Made by a program: the position numbers and the translations under genes. A stretch of DNA of 64,000 nucleotides. Source: Kitasatospora sp. NBC_00458 (GTDB taxonomy: Bacteria > Actinomycetota > Actinomycetes > Streptomycetales > Streptomycetaceae). Below, one piece after another: positions 19,046 to 28,416 of the stretch. Positions within the stretch are counted from its first letter, which is position 1; every line of letters begins with the position of its first letter. Location: the NCBI RefSeq assembly GCF_036013975.1, contig NZ_CP107904.1:3535001-3599000 (forward strand), given 5' to 3'. The notes under the pieces were generated by a model. The model did no database searches. It saw only the letters and a list, made by a program, of their open reading frames with translations, and was not told where the DNA came from.

Positions 19046-19339
19046 CATCGGGTAGTTCGTGGCCCATATCCCCCGAATGTCCGCTCTCCGGAGTTGACAC
19101 CGCCCCCACGGATGCGGTCTCCTTTCCCCTATGTCAGAGTTCGCCAGCCCCCGGAGCGGTTCCACGCTCCGCCGTGCCGTGAACTCCTGTTGTCGCCTCT
19201 GTTCCTGCCGCTGTATCTAGGCGCCCGCCGTCCCGCCGCGCGCCGCCCAGGAAGCACAGAGGCCGCCCGCGATTCCCGCCCCAGGACATCCCGGATCCGG
19301 CTGATCCCCTGACGACCCAGCCCTCCGAGGACGACTCCC

Positions 19340-19984
19340 GTGCGAATGATCCGCATCCGCAAGCGGAACCGCGACCGCAACAAGCACTCCCTCCGCAGCC
19401 ACCCGGCCGCCCATCCGGCTACCCCGGTCCGCCCCGTCCACACCTGGACCGACGGCCTCAGCGACGTCTCCATCGCCGGCGACCCGCTGGCCTTCCCGCA
19501 CCTCGCCCGCACCGACCTGCCCAGCCACCCCACCACCGTCGCCGGCTACGCCCAGCTGGTCCGCGAGATCGCCGCCGACCGCTCCCGCTGGGAGCCCCTG
19601 GTCCGCTACGACGCGCTCACCCGCTGGTACGCCCGGCTGGAGACCGGCCCCGGCTACGAGGTCTGGCTGCTCAGCTGGCTCCCCGGCCAGAGCAGCGGCT
19701 TCCACGACCACGGCGAGTCCAACGGCGTCATGACCGTCGTCCGCGGCGAGCTCGTCGAGCGCTCGCTCACCCACGCGGGCGAGGGGGCCCGGACACTGCG
19801 GCCCGGCGGGCAGCGGGTCTTCTCCTCCGGCTACCTGCACGAGGTGGTCAACGGCGCGCTGGAGCCGGCCGTCTCCATCCACCTGTACACCCCCGGCCTG
19901 ACCGAGATGAACCAGTACGGCGGCGCCGCCGTCCCCGAGCAGCACCCCGAGCAGCACCCGCAGGAGCAGGCCGAGGCCCACTGA
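19340..19984 (+). CDS. cysteine dioxygenase family protein
   Basis: A 214-residue cupin of the cysteine dioxygenase family, which oxidises cysteine to cysteine sulfinate with non-haem iron. Iron ligands are visible in GFHDHGESNGVMTVVRGEL (two His) and later in SSGYLHEVVNGA (third His). The first ~25 residues are strongly basic (RKRNRDRNKH) and the C-terminus is Glu/Gln/His-rich, neither part of the enzyme fold. A GTG start was used; an ATG two codons later is equally possible. It is divergent from whiB, a conserved streptomycete neighbour pair. Substrate could be another thiol. Confidence 0.88.
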   Translation: MRMIRIRKRNRDRNKHSLRSHPAAHPATPVRPVHTWTDGLSDVSIAGDPLAFPHLARTDLPSHPTTVAGYAQLVREIAADRSRWEPLVRYDALTRWYARLETGPGYEVWLLSWLPGQSSGFHDHGESNGVMTVVRGELVERSLTHAGEGARTLRPGGQRVFSSGYLHEVVNGALEPAVSIHLYTPGLTEMNQYGGAAVPEQHPEQHPQEQAEAH

Positions 19985-20053
19985 CCCGGGACCCCGGCGG
20001 CGGACGGTCGAGGGTCGGGCTGACGACCCGTCGGCGCGTGGCAGGATGGGCGC

Positions 20054-21061
20054 ATGCGCATCGTGGCACTGGCAGGCGGGATCGGCGGAGCGCGTTTCCT
20101 GCGCGGACTCCGGGAGGCCATCGGTCCCGAGGACGAGATCACCGTCATCGGCAACACCGGTGACGACATCCACCTCTACGGGCTGAAGGTCTGCCCCGAC
20201 CTCGACACCGTGATGTACACCCTCGGCGGCGGCATCCACGAGGAACAGGGCTGGGGCCGCACCGACGAGACCTGGTCGATCAAGGCCGAGATGAAGGAGT
20301 ACGGCGTCGGCCCCGAGTGGTTCGGGCTCGGCGACCGCGACTTCGCCACCCACCTCGTCCGCAGCCAGATGCTCACCGCCGGATACACCCTCAGCCAGGT
20401 CACCGAGGCGCTCTGCGTCCGCTGGCGGCCCGGCGTGCGACTGCTGCCGATGAGCGACGACCGGGTCGAGACCCACGTCAGGATCACCGACGAGCAGGGC
20501 ACCCGGGCGATCCACTTCCAGGAGTACTGGGTCAGGCTGCACGCCGCCGTCACCGCCGAGGCGATCGTCCCGGTCGGCGCCGACACCGCCAAGCCCGCCC
20601 CCGGCGTGCTGGAGGCCATCGCCGAAGCCGACGTCATCCTCCTCCCGCCGTCCAACCCGGTCGTCTCGATCGGCACCATCCTCGCCGTGCCCGGCATCCG
20701 GGCCGCCGTGGCCGCCGCACCCGCGCCCGTCGTCGGACTCTCCCCGATCATCGGCGGCGCACCCGTCCGCGGCATGGCCGACAAGGTGCTCGCCGCCGTC
20801 GGCGTCGAGGCCACCGCCGAGGCCGTCGCGCTCGACTACGGCAGCCGGGCGGCGCAGCGCAGCGGCACCGGCGGGGGCGCCGGCGCGCGGCCCGGACTGC
20901 TCGACGGCTGGCTGGTCGACACCGCCGACGAGGCCGCCGTCGCCGTCGTCGAGGCCGGCGGCATCGCCTGCCGGGCCGTCCCGCTGCTGATGACCGACGT
21001 CGCCGCCACCGCCGAGATGGCCCGCGCCGCCCTCGCGCTCGCCGAGCAGGTGCGCGCATGA
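20054..21061 (+). CDS. cofD: 2-phospho-L-lactate / phosphoenolpyruvyl transferase of F420 synthesis
   Basis: CofD (FbiA in mycobacteria) transfers the phospholactyl or phosphoenolpyruvyl group from its GDP/GTP-activated form to the deazaflavin Fo, giving F420-0 or dehydro-F420-0. The 335-residue protein shows the opening motif [16 protein letters not shown], then [20 protein letters not shown] and [15 protein letters not shown], all diagnostic. A possible -10 (CAGGAT, 20043-20048) lies about five bases before the ATG, so the mRNA may be nearly leaderless. Its stop overlaps the fbiB start (ATGA). Other F420 genes (fbiC, fbiD) are not in the window. Confidence 0.96.
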   Translation: MRIVALAGGIGGARFLRGLREAIGPEDEITVIGNTGDDIHLYGLKVCPDLDTVMYTLGGGIHEEQGWGRTDETWSIKAEMKEYGVGPEWFGLGDRDFATHLVRSQMLTAGYTLSQVTEALCVRWRPGVRLLPMSDDRVETHVRITDEQGTRAIHFQEYWVRLHAAVTAEAIVPVGADTAKPAPGVLEAIAEADVILLPPSNPVVSIGTILAVPGIRAAVAAAPAPVVGLSPIIGGAPVRGMADKVLAAVGVEATAEAVALDYGSRAAQRSGTGGGAGARPGLLDGWLVDTADEAAVAVVEAGGIACRAVPLLMTDVAATAEMARAALALAEQVRA

Positions 21062-22350
21062 CCCTGCACGTCCTCCCCGTCACCGGGCTGCCCGAGATCG
21101 ACGCCGACGCCGACCTCGCCGGGCTCATCGCCAAGGCCGCCGCGTACGAGGACGGCGACATCCTGCTCGTCACCTCCAAGGTGATCAGCAAGGCCGAGGG
21201 CCGACTGCTGCACGCCACCGACCGCGAGGCCGCGATCGACGCCGAGACCGTCCGGGTGGTCGCCCGGCGCGGCACCATCCGGATCGTCGAGAACCGCAAC
21301 GGCCTGGTCATGGCCGCCGCCGGCGTCGACGCCTCCAACACCGCCCCCGGCACCGTCCTGCTGCTCCCCGAGGACCCGGACGCCTCGGCCCGCGCCCTGC
21401 GCGCCCGCCTCCAGCAGCTGACCGGCCGCCGGCTCGCCGTCGTCGTCACCGACACCTTCGGCCGCCCCTGGCGCAACGGCCTCACCGACGTCGCCATCGG
21501 CGCCGCCGGGCTGGCCGTCCTGGAGGACCACCGGGGCCGCACCGACTCGCACGGCAACGAGCTGGCCCTCACCGTCACCGCCACCGCCGACGAACTCGCC
21601 GCCGCCGCGGACCTGGTCAAGGGCAAGTCCACCGGCACCCCGGTCGCCGTGGTCCGCGGCCTCGGCCACCTCGTCACCGCCGAGGACGGCGGGGGCGTCC
21701 GGCCGCTGCTGCGCCCCGCCGACGAGGACATGTTCCGACTCGGCACCTCGGAGGCGATCCGGCAGGCCGTCACCCAGCGGCGCACCGTCCGCGCCTTCAC
21801 CGCGGAGCCGGTCGACCCGGGCGCCGTCCGGCGCGCCGTCGCGGCCGCGGTCACCGCGCCCGCGCCGCACCACACCACGCCCTGGCGGTTCGTCCTGCTG
21901 GAGACCCCCGGCGTGCGGACCGCGCTGCTGGACGCGATGCTCGCCGCCTGGCGCCGCGACCTCGCCGGACTCGACGGCTGGGACGAGGAGAGGATCGCCC
22001 GCCGCACCGCCCGCGGCGACGTCCTGCGCGCCGCGCCCTACCTGGTCGTCCCCTGCCTGGTGATGGACGGCTCCCACGACTACCCCGACCCACGCCGCTC
22101 CACCGCCGAGCGCGAGATGTTCACCGTCGCGATCGGCGCCGCCGTGCAGAACCTCCTGGTCACCCTCGCCGGCGAGGGCTACGGCTCGGCCTGGGTCTCC
22201 TCCACCATGTTCTGCCGCGACACCGTCCGCGAGGTGCTGGACCTCCCCGGGCACTGGGACCCGATGGGCGCCGTCGCCGTCGGCCGCCCCGCCGAGACCC
22301 CGCGCACCCGCCCGGAGCGCACCGCCGACGCCTTCATCGAGGTGCGGTAG
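21058..22350 (+). CDS. fbiB: coenzyme F420 gamma-glutamyl ligase, bifunctional FbiB
   Basis: FbiB adds glutamates to F420-0 and, through its second domain, reduces dehydro-F420-0. The 430-residue protein is the actinobacterial fusion. Residues 1-245 are the CofE-type ligase ([42 protein letters not shown]); residues ~250-430 are an FMN nitroreductase-like domain ([38 protein letters not shown]). The ATG overlaps the cofD stop by four bases, so translation is coupled. Length and domain order match the mycobacterial enzyme. Confidence 0.96.
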   Translation: MTLHVLPVTGLPEIDADADLAGLIAKAAAYEDGDILLVTSKVISKAEGRLLHATDREAAIDAETVRVVARRGTIRIVENRNGLVMAAAGVDASNTAPGTVLLLPEDPDASARALRARLQQLTGRRLAVVVTDTFGRPWRNGLTDVAIGAAGLAVLEDHRGRTDSHGNELALTVTATADELAAAADLVKGKSTGTPVAVVRGLGHLVTAEDGGGVRPLLRPADEDMFRLGTSEAIRQAVTQRRTVRAFTAEPVDPGAVRRAVAAAVTAPAPHHTTPWRFVLLETPGVRTALLDAMLAAWRRDLAGLDGWDEERIARRTARGDVLRAAPYLVVPCLVMDGSHDYPDPRRSTAEREMFTVAIGAAVQNLLVTLAGEGYGSAWVSSTMFCRDTVREVLDLPGHWDPMGAVAVGRPAETPRTRPERTADAFIEVR

Positions 22351-22372
22351 CCGCACCGGGGGGCGGGGTGGT

Positions 22373-22642
22373 TCAGAGCCTGCGGTACACGTCCCTGCGG
22401 TTGCCGACGTGGACCACGAGGATGACCATGACGTCGTCCTGGACTTCATAGACCACCCGGTAGTCACCGACCCTCAGGCGGTAGAGCCCGTCGTACCCGC
22501 TCAGCCTCTTCACGCTCGGGCCGTCGGCGTACGGGTCGTCGCCGAGCTCCGTGAGCGCCGTCAGGATCTTCAGGGCTTCGAGCTGGCCGATCGCCCGCAG
22601 CCGGCGCTGGGCATGGGTGGTGAACCGAAGTGCGTACTTCAC
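22373..22642 (-). CDS. RelE/ParE-family toxin
   Basis: An 89-residue protein with the RelE fold: MKYALRFTTHAQRRLRAI at the start and the core YRLRVGDYRVVYEVQDD near the C-terminus, where the Arg and Tyr residues are those typical of ribosome-dependent mRNA interferases. The GTG start overlaps the stop of the upstream antitoxin gene as GTGA, so it is made only when the antitoxin is translated. Target preference cannot be read from the sequence. The pair lies in a short spacer between F420 and DNA-repair genes. Confidence 0.9.
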   Translation of the reverse strand: MKYALRFTTHAQRRLRAIGQLEALKILTALTELGDDPYADGPSVKRLSGYDGLYRLRVGDYRVVYEVQDDVMVILVVHVGNRRDVYRRL

Positions 22643-22911
22643 GCGGCGCTCCCAGCCGAGCCGGGCGGCGACGCGAAGAGGTCGGCCAGCAACTCGGCCA
22701 TGCTGACGGTCGGATCGTCCCGGTGCTGCATCGCCTCTCTCGCGGCGAGCTCGTCCGCCGCTTCCTCTATGGCGTCGAGGATCTCGATCGGCACCACCGC
22801 ACCGACTCGCTCACCTTTGCGGGTGATCACGGTGACCTCACCGGCCTCGGCCCTGTCGACGACCTCGGCGAGATGGGCGCGGGCTTCACGGATACTCAGC
22901 GAATCGGCCAT
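22639..22911 (-). CDS. Phd/YefM-family antitoxin
   Basis: A 90-residue antitoxin. Its N-terminal half, SLSIREARAHLAEVVDRAEA followed by GEVTVITRKGERVGAVVPIE, is the Phd/YefM DNA-binding fold that autoregulates the operon. The acidic C-terminal half (EAADELAAREAM) would wrap the toxin. It precedes the toxin gene with a four-base overlap, the usual order. The ATG is the only reasonable start; a long in-frame upstream extension belongs to a shadow frame. Confidence 0.92.
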   Translation of the reverse strand: MADSLSIREARAHLAEVVDRAEAGEVTVITRKGERVGAVVPIEILDAIEEAADELAAREAMQHRDDPTVSMAELLADLFASPPGSAGSAA

Positions 22912-22967
22912 GCGTCCAGCGTACACCTCGACGTGTACACCGCGCCGGGTCCGCGCCGGGGGTCCGG

Positions 22968-23903
22968 TCAGCGGTGGCGGTGGTCGTTGGGGGTGAGGCG
23001 GGGGCCGTAGCGGGGGGCGTGGGCACCGGTGGAGACGAGCAGGCGGCAGAGCCGGTGGCGGTGCGGGCGGTACGGCTCCAGCAGGGCCAGCATCTGGGCG
23101 TCGTCGCTGCGCGGGCGGCCGGCCAGGGCCCAGCCGACCAGGTTGGGGAGGTGGAAGTCGCCGACCGACACCGCGTCCGGGTCCCCGTTGCTGCGCTGCA
23201 GGGTCTCGGCCGCCGTCCAGACCCCGACGCCCGGGACGGCCGTCAGGCGGGCGAACGCGGCGCCGTGGTCCAGCCCGGACGCCTCCTCCAGGCGGGGGGC
23301 CAGCCGGACGGCGCGCTGGACCGTCGCCGAACGCTTCGGGTCCACCCCCGCGCGGTGCCACTCCCAGCTCGGCACCAGCGCCCACTCCCGGGCCGACGGC
23401 GCCACCCGCATGCCCTCGGCCGGGCCCGGCGCCGGGGTGCCGAAGTCGAGCAGCAGCGTCCGCCAGGCCCGGTAGGCCTCCGCGGTGGTCACCTTCTGCT
23501 CCAGGATCGCCGGCACCAGCGACTCCAGCACCAGGCCCGTCCTGGTCAGCCGCACCCCCGCCGCCCGACGCTGCGCCTCGCGGAGCGGACCGGGCGGCAG
23601 CACCAGGCCCGCCGGGTCGTCCTCCGCCCCGAGCAGCACCGGCAGCCGGTCCAGCAGCCACCCGGCACCCGGACCCCAGGCCGTCGCCTCGACCTCCCCC
23701 GCGGCCGGGCGGGCCAGCACCCGCAGCGTCCCGACGCCCGCCGGGGTGCGGGAGGCCCGCCAGACCGCGCCGTCGCCGGTGGTCCGGTACGCCGGATCGG
23801 CGGGGCCGCGGCGCAGCGGGAGCAGGGTGCGGGCCGCGTCCAGCGGGAAGCCGGGACGCCAGCGGCGGGCGGCGCCGTCGGCCGTGGCGGCTGCGCCGTT
23901 CAT
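22968..23903 (-). CDS. DNA-3-methyladenine glycosylase family protein (HhH-GPD)
   Basis: A 311-residue base-excision glycosylase of the AlkA/HhH-GPD superfamily, expected to remove alkylated purines. The helix-hairpin-helix LTAVPGVGVWTAAETLQRS at about 229-247 is followed by the catalytic-aspartate segment DAVSVGDFHLPN. An upstream phrase, LVPAILEQKVTTAEAYRAWR, is the conserved first HhH-GPD helix. The N-terminal ~100 residues form the AlkA-like beta domain. It is divergent from a SnoaL-like gene, their starts 39 bases apart. Confidence 0.92.
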   Translation of the reverse strand: MNGAAATADGAARRWRPGFPLDAARTLLPLRRGPADPAYRTTGDGAVWRASRTPAGVGTLRVLARPAAGEVEATAWGPGAGWLLDRLPVLLGAEDDPAGLVLPPGPLREAQRRAAGVRLTRTGLVLESLVPAILEQKVTTAEAYRAWRTLLLDFGTPAPGPAEGMRVAPSAREWALVPSWEWHRAGVDPKRSATVQRAVRLAPRLEEASGLDHGAAFARLTAVPGVGVWTAAETLQRSNGDPDAVSVGDFHLPNLVGWALAGRPRSDDAQMLALLEPYRPHRHRLCRLLVSTGAHAPRYGPRLTPNDHRHR

Positions 23904-23942
23904 CGCCGTGCACCTCCATCGCTCTCCCCCGACCATGGGGGT

Positions 23943-24434
23943 ATGAACGATACGCGGCTGCCGGAGCTCTCCCCCGGGGACCAGAGTGCGGTGCGGGCGC
24001 TCTACCACCGGGCGCTGGAGGGGTGGAACCTGCGGGACGGCCCGGCCTTCGCCGGGCCGTTCGCGGTGGACGGGGAGGTCGTCGGGTTCGACGGGACCCG
24101 GTACGCCGGGAGGTCGGTGATGGCCGCCGAACTGGGCCGGGTCCTCGCGGACCACGCCACCCCGGAGTACGTCGCCAAGGTGCGGCGGGTGCGGGCGCTG
24201 GGCCCGGGGGTGGCGCAGCTGGACGCGGTGGCGGGGCTGGTGCCGGACGACGCGGACGACCTGGACCCGGCCCTGAACGCGGTGCAGACGGTGATCGCGG
24301 TGAACGCGGGCGCGGGGTGGCGGATCGCCCTGCTGCAGAACACCCCCGCCCGGTACGACCTGCGGCCGGACCTCGCGAAGGCGCTGACGGCGGAGCTGCG
24401 GGAGCTGGTGGGGCGGGGGCCGGGGCCGGTGTAG
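23943..24434 (+). CDS. SgcJ/EcaC-type SnoaL-like protein
   Basis: A 163-residue protein with the cone-shaped alpha+beta fold of NTF2/SnoaL-like proteins: DQSAVRALYHRALEGWNLRD at the N-terminus, then AGPFAVDGEVVGFDGTRYAG, and VQTVIAVNAGAGWRIALLQNTP near the end, which is the signature of the SgcJ/EcaC subfamily. Members are usually ligand-binding or of unknown function; no catalytic pair can be assigned here. The nearest upstream gene is the divergent DNA glycosylase gene. Confidence 0.85.
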   Translation: MNDTRLPELSPGDQSAVRALYHRALEGWNLRDGPAFAGPFAVDGEVVGFDGTRYAGRSVMAAELGRVLADHATPEYVAKVRRVRALGPGVAQLDAVAGLVPDDADDLDPALNAVQTVIAVNAGAGWRIALLQNTPARYDLRPDLAKALTAELRELVGRGPGPV

Positions 24435-24490
24435 CCCCGGGTCGCCCGGAACCGCGAGCCGTGTCCCGCACACGGCGGGGCACGGGCGGG

Positions 24491-24555
24491 GCGCGGGGCA
24501 CGGGCAGCGGGGCGCGGACGGCGCGCGGGGCACGGGCGACGGGGCGCGGACGGCG
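24491..24555. repeat. two tandem 32-bp direct repeats
   Basis: The unit GCGCGGGGCACGGGC-NN-CGGGGCGCGGACGGC occurs twice head to tail (24491-24522 and 24523-24555), differing at two bases, with a degenerate earlier partial copy. It fills the space between two convergent genes. Confidence 0.7.
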
Positions 24556-24557
24556 GT

Positions 24558-25901
24558 TCAGCGGCCCTGGAGCTGGGCGGCCCGGGCCCGCAGGTCGGGC
24601 AGCAGCGGGTAGAGGGCCGCGCCGGGGCACTCGGTGTTGAAACCGTCGCGGTGACCGGAGACCGCGTCGAAGGTGACGGTCGTCCCCAGCGGGTAGCGGC
24701 TGGCGCTCGAACCGGACACCAGCCGGGTCCGGCCGGCGGCGTCCTGGTCGGTGAGCCCGAGCTTCCAGGCCGAGATCCCGGCGAGCCCGTCCAGCAGGGG
24801 CTGCGGCGGCACGTCGCTGACGTAGGTGCCGATCGCCGCGACACCGGCCGAGTCGGTGTTGAAGCCGAGGGTGTGCGCGCCGTGCACCGGCAGGTCGGTG
24901 CCGCCGGCCCGGCCCTCGTACACCGTGCCGCAGCGGTCGACCAGGAAGTTGTAGCCGATGTCCCGCCAGCCGTTGCCCTGCACGTGGTACTGGTAGATCG
25001 CCCGGATCACCCGGGGCGCGTCGGCGCACTCGTACGCGGTCGCCGTGGCGGTGTGGTGGACGAAGACCGCCCTCACCGCGCCGGTGTACACGAAGTCCCG
25101 CTCGCGGATCGACTCGTCGGCGCCCCAGCCGGCCCGCGTGACGATCTCGGGCCGCGGCGCCTGATGGCCGATCCGCCGACCGCCCGGCGGTTCGGCGGGC
25201 AGCACCCGGGCGGCGGCGGACCCGACGCCGTGCCCGGGGTCCACCAGGTCGACCCGCAGCCCGGCCGGCAGGCCCGCGGGGCCGGGGAGCACCTGGACGG
25301 CGACACCGTCGCTCAGGCCGGTCCAGAGCGGCGCCGTGGCGCCCCGGGACACCCCGTCCGGACCGTGCGGCACACCGTCCGGGGCGTCCTCGCCGTCCGC
25401 CTCCAGCTCCCGCCAGCCGCTCCACACTCCGGTGGCCGCGTCCCTGGTGCGGACCCGGACGGTGCCGCCGGCCAGCGAGGTCGCGGGACCGTCCCAGCCG
25501 ACGCCGAGCAGTTCGAACGGCGGGGTGGAGCGCGGCGTCAGGAGGTGACCGGCGGTCAGCGGCAGCGTGGTGACCGAGCCGCCGCCCGCCGAGGTCCTGG
25601 CCCGGGCCGCGGCGGCGGCCGGGGCGGCCGCCGCCACCGGCTGGAGGAGCAGGGCGGCGGTGCAGCCCGCGAGCAGCGCGGCGGGCAGGGCGGTGCGGAC
25701 GGAGCCGGCGGACCGGCCGGGGCGGTCGCTGCCCGCGGGGCCGTCGGAGCCGCCGCTCCCGGGCCCGCCGGAGCGGTCGGGGCCGCCGGGGAGCGGACCG
25801 GAGGAACCCCCGGGGCGAGGACCCCTGAGGGAGCGGTAGGAGCGGAAGCCGGGGAGCGAACGGAGGGAGGCGGGCATGACGGCCCGGGAAAAGAAGCGCA
25901 T
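24558..25901 (-). CDS. secreted N-acetylmuramoyl-L-alanine amidase (PGRP type)
   Basis: A 447-residue cell-wall hydrolase. A long Gly/Pro/Ser-rich head precedes a hydrophobic segment (about residues 77-105) that may be an export signal or anchor. The C-terminal ~190 residues form the amidase_2/PGRP domain: VFVHHTATATAYECAD, IGYNFLVDRCGTVYEGRAGG, and GHRDGFNTECPGAALYP, giving zinc ligands His, His and Cys. It should cleave the bond between muramic acid and the stem peptide. The start is uncertain: I chose the ATG with GAGGTG twelve bases upstream; GTG 15 bases earlier and ATG 24 bases later are alternatives. Confidence 0.88.
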   Translation of the reverse strand: MRFFSRAVMPASLRSLPGFRSYRSLRGPRPGGSSGPLPGGPDRSGGPGSGGSDGPAGSDRPGRSAGSVRTALPAALLAGCTAALLLQPVAAAAPAAAAARARTSAGGGSVTTLPLTAGHLLTPRSTPPFELLGVGWDGPATSLAGGTVRVRTRDAATGVWSGWRELEADGEDAPDGVPHGPDGVSRGATAPLWTGLSDGVAVQVLPGPAGLPAGLRVDLVDPGHGVGSAAARVLPAEPPGGRRIGHQAPRPEIVTRAGWGADESIRERDFVYTGAVRAVFVHHTATATAYECADAPRVIRAIYQYHVQGNGWRDIGYNFLVDRCGTVYEGRAGGTDLPVHGAHTLGFNTDSAGVAAIGTYVSDVPPQPLLDGLAGISAWKLGLTDQDAAGRTRLVSGSSASRYPLGTTVTFDAVSGHRDGFNTECPGAALYPLLPDLRARAAQLQGR

Positions 25902-26005
25902 AAACCGGATGTTCACCTCAAAACGGCCCAGCCGCCACGCCGCCCCGCAGCTGCCCCGCCACCCCTCCCGGTCGTCCACCCGAAGGCCGTAGGCTGGGGC
26001 GCACC

Positions 26006-26797
26006 ATGACTGCGCCTTTCGCTGCCGATGCCCAAACCCCCGTCGAGCTGCTGCACGCATTCCTGCGAGGTGGCACTCCCTCGGTCGACCCCGCGGCCCC
26101 GCTGGTCACCTTCTACGACGACGCCACCGGCGAACGGGTCGAGCTGTCCGCCCGCACCTTCGACAACTGGGTGGCCAAGACCGCCAACCTGCTCCAGGAC
26201 GAGCTGAACGCCGGCCCCGGCGACCGCGCCGCCCTGCTGCTCCCCGCCCACTGGCAGAGCGCCGTATGGCTGCTGGCCTGCTGGTCCGTCGGAGTGGCGG
26301 CGGCCCCCGCCGGCGACCCCTCCGACGCCGACCTGGTGGTCAGCGGACCGGACGGCCTGGAGGCCGCCCACGCCTGCGAGGGCGAACGGGTGGCGCTCGC
26401 GCTGCGCCCGCTCGGCGGCCGGTTCCCACAACGCCCTGACGGCTTCCTCGACTACGCCGCCGAGGTGCCGGGCCAGGGCGACCGGTTCGCCCCCTACTCG
26501 CCCGTCACCCCGGACGCGCCGGCCCTGGAGACCGCCGTCGACGGCCTGCCGCTGAAGCTGACCGGGGACCAGACCGTCCGGCTGGCCCGCGAGGGCGCGG
26601 CCCGGCTCGGCCTGGAGCCGGGCGACCGGGTGCTCTCCACGCTCTCGTACGACGACTGGACGGGCCTGGAGGCCGGCCTGCTGGCACCGCTCGCGGCCGG
26701 CGCCTCGGTGGTCCTGTGCCGCAACTCGGACGGCCTGAGCGCCGAGCAGTGGGAGAAGCGGGTGGAATCCGAACGGGTGACACTGCGCCTCGGGTAA
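26006..26797 (+). CDS. TIGR03089 family protein
   Basis: A 263-residue protein of the actinobacterial TIGR03089 family, which resembles the N-terminal part of adenylate-forming (AMP-binding) enzymes but lacks their full catalytic core. Visible pieces are RTFDNWVAKTANLLQDEL, GDRAALLLPAHWQSAVWLLA and GDRVLSTLSYDDWTGLEAGL. There is no P-loop-like TSGTTGxPK motif, so acyl-adenylation is unlikely. A TAGGCT -10-like box lies 12 bases before the ATG. It is followed after 36 bases by the first LCP gene, which may be co-transcribed. Function unknown. Confidence 0.9.
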   Translation: MTAPFAADAQTPVELLHAFLRGGTPSVDPAAPLVTFYDDATGERVELSARTFDNWVAKTANLLQDELNAGPGDRAALLLPAHWQSAVWLLACWSVGVAAAPAGDPSDADLVVSGPDGLEAAHACEGERVALALRPLGGRFPQRPDGFLDYAAEVPGQGDRFAPYSPVTPDAPALETAVDGLPLKLTGDQTVRLAREGAARLGLEPGDRVLSTLSYDDWTGLEAGLLAPLAAGASVVLCRNSDGLSAEQWEKRVESERVTLRLG

Positions 26798-26833
26798 CCC
26801 CCGGCCCGGGCCAGGCGGGTAGGGATCCCCGCC

Positions 26834-28201
26834 ATGGCCGAGGATGACACCGAGCACCCCCCGACCGAGAACCCCGATGATCCGGACCCGGACGCCCCGG
26901 GCACTCCGGCCGCGCCGCGGCGCCGGCGCCGGCGGTGGCTGATGATCACCGCCGGCGCCCTCGCCTTCCTGCTGGTCGCCTGCGGCACGCTGCTCTGGGT
27001 CGCCTACCGCAAGCTCGACGGCAACATCCGGACCGACTCCACCACCGACCAGCTGCTGGCCCGGCTGGAGGCCGAGCGGCCCAGCCGGACCGCCGGGGCC
27101 CGCGGCGCCGAGAACATCCTGCTGATCGGCAGCGACGACCGGACCGGCGCCAACGCCACCTACGGCGAGGCCGGGGGCCAGCGCTCGGACACCACGATCC
27201 TGCTGCACCTCGCGGCGGACCGGCGGCACGCGACCGCCGTCTCCATCCCGCGCGACGTCATGGTGACCGTCCCCGCCTGCCAGAAGCCGGACGGGACCCG
27301 GAGCCGCCAGAGCCTGATGCAGTTCAACGCGGCCTTCGAGACCGGCGGACCGGCCTGCTCGATCCGGACCGTCGAACAGCTCAGCGGCATCCGGGTCGAC
27401 CACTACGTGATCCTCGACTTCGCCGGCTTCAAGCGCATGGTGGACGCCGTCGACGGCGTCGAGGTGTGCGTCCCCCAGGCGATCCACGACAAGGACGCCA
27501 AGCTGGACCTGTCGGCCGGGAGGCAGACCCTGCGCGGCGAGCAGGCACTCGGCTACGTCCGGGCCCGGGAGACCCTCGGCGACGGCAGCGACACCCAGCG
27601 GATGGGACGTCAGCAGCAGTTCCTCGCCGCACTGATCCGCAAGGTGCAGTCGCAGGACGTGCTGCTCAACCCCACCAAGCTGTGGCCGGTGCTGGACGCC
27701 GCCACCTCCTCCGTCCGGGCGGACAGCGGGCTCTCCTCGCTCGGCGCGCTCTACGACCTGACCCAGGACCTGCGCGGCATCCCCTCCTCGGATGTGGTGT
27801 TCCTGACGGCGCCGCGCCGGCCGTACCGGTTCGACTCGGACCGGGACGAGTTCGTGCAGCCGCAGACCACCCAGCTGTTCACGGCGCTGCGGGACGACCG
27901 GCCGGTGACCGTGCGGCCGCCGGGGTCGAGCCCCTCGGCGGGCGCCTCCGCGTCGAAGGGGGCCTCGCCGTCGGCGGTCGCCGTCCCTTCGGGCGATCCG
28001 TCGGACGATCCGTCGGACGGGCCTTCGGGAGGGGCCTCCACGGGGCTGCCGGACGCCGCGGAACCGTCCGCGGCGGCCTCCGGTCCGGCCTCCGGTCCCA
28101 CCGGCGGCACGGGGCGGACGGCCGGGGCCTCGCCGGCCGCCACCGCTCCCCCGTCCTTCGAGGGCCGGACCGCCGACGTGGACGGCTGCACCGTGCATTG
28201 A
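26834..28201 (+). CDS. LCP-family cell-wall polymer transferase 1
   Basis: A 455-residue type II membrane protein of the LytR-CpsA-Psr family, which transfers lipid-linked glycopolymers (teichoic or teichuronic acids, arabinogalactan-like polymers) onto peptidoglycan. A basic/acidic head is followed by one span at about 35-60. The LCP domain covers ~90-330, with ENILLIGSDDRTG, SDTTILLHLAADRRHATAVS, SIPRDVMVTVP and the lipid-site Arg residues in YVRARETLGDGSDTQRMGRQQQ. The last ~90 residues are a Ser/Pro/Ala-rich tail without a LytR_C domain. It is the first of a run of related genes. Confidence 0.93.
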   Translation: MAEDDTEHPPTENPDDPDPDAPGTPAAPRRRRRRWLMITAGALAFLLVACGTLLWVAYRKLDGNIRTDSTTDQLLARLEAERPSRTAGARGAENILLIGSDDRTGANATYGEAGGQRSDTTILLHLAADRRHATAVSIPRDVMVTVPACQKPDGTRSRQSLMQFNAAFETGGPACSIRTVEQLSGIRVDHYVILDFAGFKRMVDAVDGVEVCVPQAIHDKDAKLDLSAGRQTLRGEQALGYVRARETLGDGSDTQRMGRQQQFLAALIRKVQSQDVLLNPTKLWPVLDAATSSVRADSGLSSLGALYDLTQDLRGIPSSDVVFLTAPRRPYRFDSDRDEFVQPQTTQLFTALRDDRPVTVRPPGSSPSAGASASKGASPSAVAVPSGDPSDDPSDGPSGGASTGLPDAAEPSAAASGPASGPTGGTGRTAGASPAATAPPSFEGRTADVDGCTVH

Positions 28202-28416
28202 CCTCGGGTCAGCTCGAATTTTCGTACACGGATAATGGTCCTCGCAGGTTCTCCCCGGGAATTCCCAGAAGCCGATTCACCTGCGGAAATCACCGCGGAC
28301 GAACATGACGGGAATCACACCAGGAACAATTCCCCCACCCGGCTCGTCTAGGGTGTCCGAGTCGGTCGCGCAATTCGCGAACCGACCGTCGGACCGGTCG
28401 GAGGGAGGGGACACCC

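Larger units (their letters stand above)
18721..19339. promoter_or_regulatory. 619-base divergent control region of whiB and the dioxygenase gene
   Basis: An AT-richer stretch without a credible gene. It holds a whiB promoter with an AGTGA/TCACT inverted repeat (listed separately), a 16-bp perfect palindrome at 19030-19045 (listed separately), and several GACAC motifs (for example near 18784, 18896 and 19097), the core recognised by WhiA. A plus-strand TTGACA at 19094-19099 could be a -35 box for the dioxygenase gene, but a matching -10 is weak. Confidence 0.6.
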
